From the NCBI GenBank assembly GCA_018303575.1, contig JAGVXW010000071.1, positions 1 to 5,415 of the forward strand: a stretch of DNA of 5,415 bases. The letters are read 5' to 3'. Below the pieces are notes generated by a model, which worked only from the letters and a program-made list of their open reading frames with translations, made no database searches and was not told where the DNA came from. The first letter of the stretch is position 1, and each line of letters opens with the position of its first letter. A program made the position numbers and the translations under genes. Shown here piece after piece: positions 1 through 4,671 of this stretch. This stretch comes from Candidatus Woesearchaeota archaeon. Its GTDB lineage: Archaea > Nanobdellota > Nanobdellia > Woesearchaeales > WJIZ01.

Positions 1-935
1 TAATCTTCGCCCATGATCGCTGTTTCGACTTTCGAAATCACTTCAGAGAACTCTTCCGTCAGGCCGGAGATGATGCTGTTGTAATCCTGGTAGCTCTCGC
101 ACATGATCTCCAGCTCGATATCCCAGGGCGAAATCAGCTTGACGAAGTGGATGATTTCTGGCTGTTGACGAGTATACTCAAGGAAGCGCCGCTCGTCCTC
201 CAGTGTCAGATTTTTTGTATACAGGAACGTCTTGTAGAACTCGTATCCGAGCTTGTTGTAGTCTATTTTCGCGAGGTAGCGGAAGATGATGCCCCTCTCT
301 TCTAGCTTCCTCATGCGGTTCCGGACGATGTCGACGGTGCTGGAGTGCTTTCTCGCGATCTCAACAACGCTCTCCCGCGAGTTCAGGAAGAGCTCTTTCA
401 GAATCTGCTTCTCGATAGGTTCAAGGTCATAGTGCTCAATGGAATAAAACATGTTCTTCCATTCCGTCTGCGTCTCAAAGAAGAACGTCTTGTCGTGCGC
501 GGCGACGTTCACCAAGACGCCGATCTTGCTTTCAAGTATCAGGTCCTTGAACTTGGAGAACAGCGCGTTCTTGAGCTCGAACAATTCACTATTCGACCGC
601 ACAAAATAGGTGAGCCCGGCGTTCCAGGCGCCTTCAGCGATGCCCAGCCAGAACAATCGCTTATCTTTTTTCACGTGCTCAACAAACGCTTTTTTCTGTT
701 CCGGACGATTAGCGAGCTGAAGGTAAATCTTTCCCGGAAGAAAGCCCAGCCTGCACGGATCAATCCAAGTGGTGAACCCTTTGATGATGCCTTCTTCCTG
801 AAGCTTCTTAATGCGGTACCTTACGCTTTCCTTGCTCCTTCCCACTAATTTCGCTAATCTCGTGTCAGGAATCCGCGCATTCCTGTCTAATTCAAAGAGA
901 ATCCGCTTGTCTATCTTATCCAGCTCTTTAAGCAT
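1..935 (-). CDS. Tandem two-module Lrp/AsnC-family transcriptional regulator (C-terminus cut by window edge)
   Basis: Translating the minus strand from the ATG at 935-933 gives 311 codons with no stop before the left edge, so the C-terminus is missing. The protein has two copies of an Lrp-like unit. The first winged helix-turn-helix spans about residues 5-56 (LDKIDKRILFELDRNARIP, then RYRIKKLQEEGIIKGF) and is followed by a ligand/dimerisation-like domain at about 65-150. The second spans about 170-225 (LEPIEKQILKELFLNSRESV, then RNRMRKLEERGIIFRYLAKI), with a second domain from about 228. Classical Lrp/AsnC proteins have one unit of about 150 residues, so this is a duplicated form, of a kind I associate with archaea and especially DPANN genomes. 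It should bind DNA and sense a small molecule, often an amino acid in this family; the ligand cannot be read here. A TATA box 27 bases upstream of the ATG implies a leaderless mRNA. The divergent neighbour at 1042 is a candidate target. Only a short C-terminal piece is probably missing. Confidence 0.88.
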   Translation of the reverse strand, partial: MLKELDKIDKRILFELDRNARIPDTRLAKLVGRSKESVRYRIKKLQEEGIIKGFTTWIDPCRLGFLPGKIYLQLANRPEQKKAFVEHVKKDKRLFWLGIAEGAWNAGLTYFVRSNSELFELKNALFSKFKDLILESKIGVLVNVAAHDKTFFFETQTEWKNMFYSIEHYDLEPIEKQILKELFLNSRESVVEIARKHSSTVDIVRNRMRKLEERGIIFRYLAKIDYNKLGYEFYKTFLYTKNLTLEDERRFLEYTRQQPEIIHFVKLISPWDIELEIMCESYQDYNSIISGLTEEFSEVISKVETAIMGED

Positions 936-958
936 ATTATGGTAAAATAATGTAATAA

Positions 959-966
959 TATATAAA
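959..966 (-). promoter_or_regulatory. TATA box of the Lrp-like regulator (leaderless)
   Basis: On the minus strand this reads TTTATATA. Its centre is about 27 bases upstream of the ATG at 935, the usual archaeal TATA-to-start-site distance. Transcription should therefore begin at or within a base or two of the start codon. No ribosome binding site is visible in front of this ATG, which agrees with leaderless translation. Confidence 0.65.
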
Positions 967-971
967 TTTAT
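962..971. promoter_or_regulatory. Candidate operator: 10-bp perfect palindrome over the regulator's TATA box
   Basis: ATAAATTTAT is a perfect palindrome lying on the TATA box of the Lrp-like gene and inside the 106-base divergent intergenic region. Lrp/AsnC proteins often repress their own gene by binding AT-rich, loosely palindromic sites near the promoter, so autoregulation is a reasonable inference. In such AT-rich DNA a palindrome of this size may also arise by chance. Confidence 0.3.
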
Positions 972-997
972 CCATTTATTTACTAATATTTGAGCGA

Positions 998-1006
998 TTA
1001 TTTAAT
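998..1006 (+). promoter_or_regulatory. TATA-like element for the gene at 1042
   Basis: TTATTTAAT lies about 40 bases before the ATG at 1042. Transcription starting about 26 bases downstream would begin near 1028 and give a leader of roughly 14 bases. That is just enough to include the ribosome binding site at 1031-1035. The whole 936-1041 stretch is AT-rich, so the exact box is uncertain. Confidence 0.45.
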
Positions 1007-1030
1007 CTATGTCTGCGATATACCACTTCT

Positions 1031-1035
1031 AGGTG
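1031..1035 (+). promoter_or_regulatory. Ribosome binding site deciding the ATG start at 1042
   Basis: AGGTG matches the core of the archaeal Shine-Dalgarno sequence GGAGGTGA and lies 6 bases before the ATG at 1042. An in-frame GTG at 1033 overlaps this motif and is therefore an unlikely start. Confidence 0.55.
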
Positions 1036-1041
1036 GAAACA

Positions 1042-1773
1042 ATGGAGCCAATCGCTAACTCAGAAACGCTCTGGTTGAAAGTCCTAAGAGACATGGCATT
1101 CTCAGATAAGCCACGTGTCGTCTTCCAGGCAGGAAGCCTGCATTTGGATTATATGCTTGATCGGCTTTCGCGTGAAGAGCACGAGGATTTGATAGGTGCT
1201 GGCATGTTCGCACGCTATTCTATGGCGCAAGCTACTTCGCTAGCGAAAACGGCGTGTGAACTGGGGAAGGAAGTGGAGTTTACCTTCGTCATCGATGATC
1301 AGGGCATGAAGCAGGAGAGCTCCTCTCATGATCCTCATCGGGTTCGAAACGCCTTCTATAAGGGGCACTCGGGTGCCAATGCGGAACTCTGGGGCTTCCA
1401 TAGGTATACATTAACCCAAGAAGGGTTTGCAGAGAAAGATGTCATTCGCCATGACCACGGCAAGCCGGGAAGGCGCGATTGCCTGTACTTTTCAGAACTT
1501 GTGCTCCGGGCGCAGGGCGACCAAACTATCGAAAATGGGTGCGCTCGCGCGTATGTCAAGTATGCTGGCCTTGTGACGGACGACAAAACTCACCTGGTTT
1601 CGTTCGTCCCCGCGGCTTGCAGGCATGCGGTCGCTGACATTGCGCTTGATCAACATCTGAGGGGCATAAGCGCGAGCCATGTTTTTCTCAACACCGAGAC
1701 CCGGGAGCATAGGGGGGTAAAAGTGCCTTCGGGCTTCTTCTTGGGGCCGGACGTGGGCTATCACAAGGATTAA
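1042..1773 (+). CDS. Hypothetical soluble protein, 243 aa, family not recognised
   Basis: I do not recognise this protein. It has no signal peptide or membrane helix and looks like a cytoplasmic alpha/beta protein. An early beta-strand and helix (KPRVVFQAGSLHLDYMLDRL, about residues 23-42) are followed by a helical stretch, then a strand ending in two aspartates (EVEFTFVIDDQG, 77-88). A polar, histidine-rich centre includes HDPHR (96-100), a GHSGAN motif (109-114) and HDHGKPGRRDC (137-147). A second alpha/beta part carries CARAYVKYAG (167-176) and VSFVPAACRH (186-195). The cysteines (C72, C147, C167, C193) and many histidines could suit a metal site or an enzyme active site, but this is speculation. 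The ATG at 1042 is preferred over the GTG at 1033 because of the AGGTG 6 bases before it. The gene is divergent from the Lrp-like regulator and may be controlled by it. The next gene starts 24 bases downstream with its own promoter. Confidence 0.8.
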   Translation: MEPIANSETLWLKVLRDMAFSDKPRVVFQAGSLHLDYMLDRLSREEHEDLIGAGMFARYSMAQATSLAKTACELGKEVEFTFVIDDQGMKQESSSHDPHRVRNAFYKGHSGANAELWGFHRYTLTQEGFAEKDVIRHDHGKPGRRDCLYFSELVLRAQGDQTIENGCARAYVKYAGLVTDDKTHLVSFVPAACRHAVADIALDQHLRGISASHVFLNTETREHRGVKVPSGFFLGPDVGYHKD

Positions 1774-1777
1774 ATAA
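1770..1777 (+). promoter_or_regulatory. TATA box for the DUF1461 membrane gene, overlapping the upstream stop codon
   Basis: TTAAATAA includes the stop codon of the preceding gene (1771-1773). Its centre is about 24-25 bases before the ATG at 1798, which suggests a leaderless or nearly leaderless transcript. The GGGAAGG at 1790-1796 sits only one base from the ATG, too close for normal Shine-Dalgarno use. Confidence 0.5.
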
Positions 1778-1797
1778 CACGCAATCTTAGGGAAGGC

Positions 1798-2430
1798 ATG
1801 AAACTCCTTCCTGTCCTCCTCATTCTTTTTTTCTCCCTCCTCCCCTTGCCATTGGCTGCCTACGCGACAATATTCAACCCCCATAACTACCCTCCGCTCT
1901 TCGAGAACTATGGCATCCAGGAGAGATTCCCCCAAGCCAATGTCATCGCGTACAATGAAGAGGTTTTGGATTATCTGAAGGGCAATAATCCGTATCCGTC
2001 ATTGCTCCCTTTGAACGATCGCGAACTGCAGCACATGCGCGATGTCCAGCGCGTGATGAGCCGGCTGATTTTTTTCGTCAATTCCCTGCTTCTTGTCTGC
2101 TTGCTCTCGGTGATATTAGCGATTCGGAAGAAACAGGACATCAGAAGGCCGCTGTTCATCGCCGGCATCATCAATCTCTCCTTCTGTCTCGTGCTCCTGT
2201 TGGCGATGATTTTCTTCTTCGACGCTTCCTTCACGCTGTTCCATTTGCTGTTCTTCGACGCTGGCACGTGGGTCTTTCCTGCGGGAGATGTCATCGTGAA
2301 CCTCTATCCGCAGGGCCTCTTCTTCGACATGGGCGTCTCCATCTTTCTATTGGCAATTTTCTTCTCCCTCGTCCTTGTCGCCGGAAAAGCTTATATACGA
2401 AAGGGCACAAAGCAGCGCCATGAGAACTAA
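1798..2430 (+). CDS. DUF1461 / TIGR01906 family integral membrane protein (Lit-like)
   Basis: This 210-residue protein has four predicted membrane helices, at about residues 4-25, 89-110, 118-141 and 175-197. A hydrophilic extracytoplasmic loop lies between the first two and a short loop between the last two. The pattern matches DUF1461/TIGR01906: NDREL-QHMRDVQ at 73-84 (H79), then FTLFHLLFFDAGTWVFP at 145-161 (H149). The characterised bacterial members are Lit, the lipoprotein intramolecular transacylase, which moves an acyl chain within the N-terminal lipid of lipoproteins. As I recall, its activity depends on two conserved histidines, and H79 and H149 are the likely equivalents. Archaeal lipids are ether-linked and carry no such acyl chain, so the same reaction cannot be assumed. 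The gene overlaps the start of tpiA by 11 bases, and tpiA's promoter lies within its last codons. Family assignment is fairly firm; the activity here is unknown. Confidence 0.82.
   Translation: MKLLPVLLILFFSLLPLPLAAYATIFNPHNYPPLFENYGIQERFPQANVIAYNEEVLDYLKGNNPYPSLLPLNDRELQHMRDVQRVMSRLIFFVNSLLLVCLLSVILAIRKKQDIRRPLFIAGIINLSFCLVLLLAMIFFFDASFTLFHLLFFDAGTWVFPAGDVIVNLYPQGLFFDMGVSIFLLAIFFSLVLVAGKAYIRKGTKQRHEN
2384..2397 (+). promoter_or_regulatory. BRE/TATA promoter of tpiA, inside the upstream gene
   Basis: GAAAAGCTTATATA reads as a purine-rich BRE followed by a TATA box whose centre (2394) is 26 bases before the tpiA ATG at 2420. This predicts a leaderless tpiA transcript starting at the ATG, independent of the membrane gene in which the promoter lies. 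The same 14-mer with one difference drives the antitoxin gene at 3791. Confidence 0.7.
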
Positions 2431-3154
2431 AGTCTTCGCGGCCAATTGGAAGATGAATAAAACCAGAAAGGAAGCGAAGTCCTTTCTCGAAGCGCTCAAG
2501 AAATCAAAGTTTGAAGGCAGAGAAATCATCGTTCTTCCCTCATTCCTCTCCTTGGCAGACGCCGTCAAGGCCTGCAAAGACACGCAAATCAGGATTGGCG
2601 CGCAGAACATGCATTTCGCAGACGCCGGCGCATTCACTGGAGAAGTATCACCTCTCATGCTGAAGGACATCGGCGTCACGCACGTGCTCATCGGCCACTC
2701 CGAGCGCCGGCATCTCTTCAAAGAAGACAACGCGCTCATCCAGAAGAAAGTAGCGTCAGCAATCAGCCATGGCTTTCACGTCATCTTCTGCGTCGGCGAA
2801 ACCCTCGATGAGCGCGAGCAGGGCAAGACCAGAATTGTTGTCCGTGAGCAGATGGAAGCCTTGCGTGGCCTGAAGGATGCAGAGCAATTGATGATCGCCT
2901 ATGAGCCGGTCTGGGCTATTGGCACTGGGAAAACCGCGACCCCGGAACAGGCCGAGGAAGTCCACTCCTACATCCGCATGCTCATCGCCCAGCTGTTCTC
3001 GAAAAGCGCTGCGGAGCACATCAGGATCCTGTATGGCGGCTCCGTCACGCCCGAGAACATAGCGGGACTGCTCGCGAAGGAGAGCATTGACGGCGCCCTG
3101 GTCGGCGGCGCGTCGCTGGATGTCAAGAGCTTCACGAAGATTGCCAAAGCCTAA
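2420..3154 (+). CDS. tpiA: Triosephosphate isomerase, bacterial type
   Basis: This is a 244-residue TIM barrel that interconverts dihydroxyacetone phosphate and glyceraldehyde 3-phosphate in cytoplasmic glycolysis and gluconeogenesis. All key residues are visible: N9 and K11 in AANWKMNK, the electrophilic H93 in IGHSERRH, C124 in CVGE, the catalytic base E162 in AYEPVWAIGTGKTATPEQ (the start of mobile loop 6), YGGSV at 205-209, and the phosphate-binding GALVGGASL near 225-233. Typical archaeal TIMs are shorter (about 220-230 residues) and have a different loop-6 sequence. This protein resembles bacterial and eukaryotic enzymes in both length and motif, so its ancestor was probably acquired from bacteria. 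The ATG at 2420 is chosen because homologues begin just before the AANWKMNK strand and the TATA box fits leaderless initiation; an in-frame ATG at 2375 would add 15 residues of no family resemblance. The gene overlaps the upstream gene by 11 bases and, tail-to-tail, the PIN toxin gene by 4. Confidence 0.96.
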   Translation: MRTKVFAANWKMNKTRKEAKSFLEALKKSKFEGREIIVLPSFLSLADAVKACKDTQIRIGAQNMHFADAGAFTGEVSPLMLKDIGVTHVLIGHSERRHLFKEDNALIQKKVASAISHGFHVIFCVGETLDEREQGKTRIVVREQMEALRGLKDAEQLMIAYEPVWAIGTGKTATPEQAEEVHSYIRMLIAQLFSKSAAEHIRILYGGSVTPENIAGLLAKESIDGALVGGASLDVKSFTKIAKA

Positions 3155-3570
3155 TCACTTTTTGCTAAACCGAGAATACGAAGCACTTCTTGTGTCGTAT
3201 AGACCTTCACTCGTTTCTGTTTCTTCAGAGCCCTATCCTCCGACCAGAGGGGGCATTGTAGTTTTAAAGCGAGAGAAAGATAATGGACATCATTGATATC
3301 AGGAGTTATCAACAAAGCTTCTTCACGGCAGACATCCGCTTCAGTTGCTGGAAGAACTATCAATGAACGCATAAGGACATTGAGCGTCTGGTCAGCCTCT
3401 GCTGGAGACATATCAGATTTACGAGCGATGGTGAGGATATGCTTCTGGATTTCCATGAAGACAAACGCAGGAGTATACAGGCGAAACGGGCAATGCAGAA
3501 TAAAATCAAAGAGATAGCCCCTCTTAATCAGCGCCGAAAAGAGGATATTCGCGTCTACAACGACTTCCAG
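3151..3570 (-). CDS. vapC: PIN-domain ribonuclease toxin (VapC type), non-canonical CTG start
   Basis: From the CTG at 3570 this encodes 139 residues with a complete PIN nuclease domain, the RNA-cleaving part of VapBC-type toxin-antitoxin systems. The N-terminal strand EVVVDANILFSALIKRG carries the first acidic residue (D6), followed by E40 in FVFMEIQKH, D94 in DINDVHYLSLALKL, and D112 in LWSEDRAL. All four positions expected to bind metal are present. DANILFSAL recalls the PIN_2-like subgroup. No ATG, GTG or TTG exists in this frame near the domain start. CTG-GAA-GTC lines up with where homologues begin (M-E-V-V-V-D), so I place the start there. It overlaps the antitoxin end by 16 bases and probably relies on translational coupling. 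Alternatives are a recent ATG-to-CTG change, a sequence error, or frameshifting from the antitoxin frame. The stop (TAG) overlaps the tpiA stop on the opposite strand. Confidence 0.85.
   Translation of the reverse strand: MEVVVDANILFSALIKRGYLFDFILHCPFRLYTPAFVFMEIQKHILTIARKSDMSPAEADQTLNVLMRSLIVLPATEADVCREEALLITPDINDVHYLSLALKLQCPLWSEDRALKKQKRVKVYTTQEVLRILGLAKSD
3159..3163 (+). terminator. Possible U-tract terminator for tpiA
   Basis: A run of five T begins 5 bases after the tpiA stop codon. Archaeal RNA polymerase can terminate at short U-tracts without a hairpin. The run lies inside the convergent toxin gene. One tract of five is weak evidence. Confidence 0.3.
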
Positions 3571-3791
3571 CGCTCGAGGTAGCGCTTCGCCACCGCCTTG
3601 TTCACCTTCCTGCCAAGCTCCATTGCGTCTTCCTGGGTCATCTTGCTCTTGGAAACGAAATTTTTCATGATTTCGTAATCCTTGATGCGCTGGGCTATCG
3701 CCTGCCTCGCGATCTCCGACCAGTTGAATTCGGGAAGGGTGTCCATCTTCTTCTTCAGCTCTTCCGGCACCGATAAGGTGAGGTTGACCAT
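3555..3791 (-). CDS. vapB: Ribbon-helix-helix antitoxin (VapB type)
   Basis: This 78-residue protein begins with a ribbon-helix-helix DNA-binding domain: beta-strand VNLTLSVPEEL (2-12), helix A LKKKMDTLPE, then helix B in NWSEIARQAIAQRIKDYE (about 23-40). A charged helical tail (about 41-78) should bind and block the PIN toxin encoded directly downstream. Size, order and overlap with the toxin are standard for VapBC pairs. The pair normally represses its own promoter, and a perfect inverted repeat covers the TATA box here. The ATG at 3791 is preceded at about 28 bases by a strong BRE/TATA element and by no good Shine-Dalgarno, so the mRNA is probably leaderless or nearly so. The codon string AAA-AAT-TTC at 3665-3657 contains a heptamer that fits the -1 slippery pattern, into a frame that leads to the toxin. 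Confidence 0.87.
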   Translation of the reverse strand: MVNLTLSVPEELKKKMDTLPEFNWSEIARQAIAQRIKDYEIMKNFVSKSKMTQEDAMELGRKVNKAVAKRYLERWKSL

Positions 3792-3812
3792 TGTAACCTG
3801 TGTAATACGTGC

Positions 3813-3824
3813 GCTTATTTAAGC
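3813..3824. promoter_or_regulatory. Inverted repeat over the vapB TATA box, probable VapB operator
   Basis: GCTTATTTAAGC has perfect 5-base arms (GCTTA and TAAGC) around a 2-base centre and sits directly on the antitoxin TATA box. Ribbon-helix-helix antitoxins bind such short inverted repeats to repress their own operon. A GTAACCTGTGTAATAC stretch at 3793-3808 might form a second, weaker site. Confidence 0.45.
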
Positions 3825-3829
3825 TTTTC
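3816..3829 (-). promoter_or_regulatory. BRE/TATA promoter of vapBC
   Basis: On the minus strand this reads GAAAAGCTTAAATA, a BRE followed by a TATA box whose centre is about 28 bases upstream of the ATG at 3791. It matches the tpiA promoter element in 13 of 14 positions. Confidence 0.65.
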
Positions 3830-3897
3830 TGGACCATAAACCCATAAGATAGCGCTCCTTAATATCATCGCGCCCGCAAAATCCGGAAATCTTTCGG

Positions 3898-4455
3898 CTA
3901 CTTGGCATTCACATAGAACTTGTGCACAGGGTCATACTCAACGAACAAGCCCGTTGTATCCTTCTTCTCGATCACGATATCGAAGACATAGGTTCCTCGC
4001 TGCACGCCGCCCTTGGGCCGCTCGAAGCCGACGCCGACAGTTTTCGCGTCATTAGCCACGATGCGCTCGAAGCGCTCCTCCGGCAGCACGAGGATGGTGT
4101 TCTCCCAGCCCGGCTCGCCCGGCGCAAAGCGCTGGTTATCCGGGCTGACGAAGATGCCCTTGCGCACCGTGATCCGGAATTCCGCGTCAGCGCTGTCGAT
4201 GTTGAGCACGCGCAGCGTGAGCACTCTGAGCTCGCCCTGCCTCAGTTCAATCCTATCCCGGTCCAGGCAGACCTTTTCATTGTACCGGCAACGTAAATCC
4301 ACGATGCTGTCATCCAATTGCTCCAGCGTCATGCTCTTGATGCTCTCCGTGCCAGCCGCAAGGTTGTAGACAAACATCACGCCGAAGCCGAACATCACCA
4401 AGGAAATGATCAAAATGACAATGAAATTCAGAGAAAGCTCGATGCCCCGGTCCAT
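3898..4455 (-). CDS. Pilin-like membrane-anchored surface protein (downstream copy)
   Basis: This 185-residue protein begins MDRGIELSLNFIVILIISLV, a short charged N-terminus followed by one hydrophobic helix (about 8-31). That arrangement resembles archaeal type IV pilin-like or class III signal sequences. The RGIE site does not strictly fit the prepilin-peptidase consensus I recall, so cleavage is uncertain. The rest should lie outside the cell and looks rich in beta-strands. Two cysteines seven residues apart (C56 and C63, in LRCRYNEKVCLDRDRIELRQ) could form a disulfide. The C-terminus (DTTGLFVEYDPVHKFYVNAK) resembles that of the protein encoded at 5259. The start codon shares one base with the stop codon of the preceding gene (TAATG), which implies translational coupling. 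This is the last gene of the operon. An adhesin or minor-pilin role is inferred from architecture only. Confidence 0.75.
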   Translation of the reverse strand: MDRGIELSLNFIVILIISLVMFGFGVMFVYNLAAGTESIKSMTLEQLDDSIVDLRCRYNEKVCLDRDRIELRQGELRVLTLRVLNIDSADAEFRITVRKGIFVSPDNQRFAPGEPGWENTILVLPEERFERIVANDAKTVGVGFERPKGGVQRGTYVFDIVIEKKDTTGLFVEYDPVHKFYVNAK

Positions 4456-4670
4456 TACCGGATCACTTCAAACTCCTTGACGATCAGCACCATGAAGAGG
4501 ATGAGCAGCACAGCGCCGACGATAATCCACGTCAGCCCCGCGGCGAACGAGCTGGTGAACGTCTTGTAGAGCCCGAGCGCCATGACACCGAAGCCCAGCC
4601 ACAGGAACTTGTCCAGCACCAGCTTGAGGATCTCGAACTCTTCTGATTGGGTCAGCCTCTTTTTTGCCAT
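4455..4670 (-). CDS. Small two-helix membrane protein, family unknown
   Basis: This 71-residue protein has a charged N-terminal segment (MAKKRLTQSEEFEILKL), a first membrane helix at about 22-40 and a second at about 46-65. A short acidic/basic tail, KEFEVIR, follows, so both ends probably face the cytoplasm. I do not recognise a family. Its place between two pilin-like genes, with a 1-base gap upstream and a 1-base overlap downstream, suggests its product works in the same complex, perhaps as a small membrane platform or anchor. It seems too small to replace the usual pilus assembly membrane protein. GAGGT ends about 10 bases upstream of the ATG, within the previous gene, and may serve as a weak ribosome binding site. 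Tight spacing makes translational coupling likely. Confidence 0.72.
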   Translation of the reverse strand: MAKKRLTQSEEFEILKLVLDKFLWLGFGVMALGLYKTFTSSFAAGLTWIIVGAVLLILFMVLIVKEFEVIR

Positions 4671-4671
4671 C

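Noticed and set aside
345..848. 167-codon plus-strand open frame
   Set aside because: It lies entirely antisense to the Lrp-like gene, whose minus-strand translation has clear helix-turn-helix motifs.
1033..1041. GTG start at 1033 for the hypothetical protein, adding three residues
   Set aside because: The codon lies inside the AGGTG ribosome binding site that serves the ATG at 1042.
2375..2419. Earlier in-frame ATG for tpiA at 2375
   Set aside because: It would add 15 residues without family resemblance and lies upstream of the tpiA TATA box, so it would not be in the predicted transcript.
3571..3837. ATG at 3837 as the start of a 228-residue PIN protein
   Set aside because: The added residues are the antitoxin gene read in another frame, with a composition (many G, E, R, Q) unlike a folded domain, and the ATG lies upstream of the vapB TATA box. 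The open frame is recorded only as a curiosity.
3838..3897. Hairpin terminator after the pilin-like operon
   Set aside because: Only short, imperfect stems (CCG/CGG around a four-T run) can be drawn; too weak to call.
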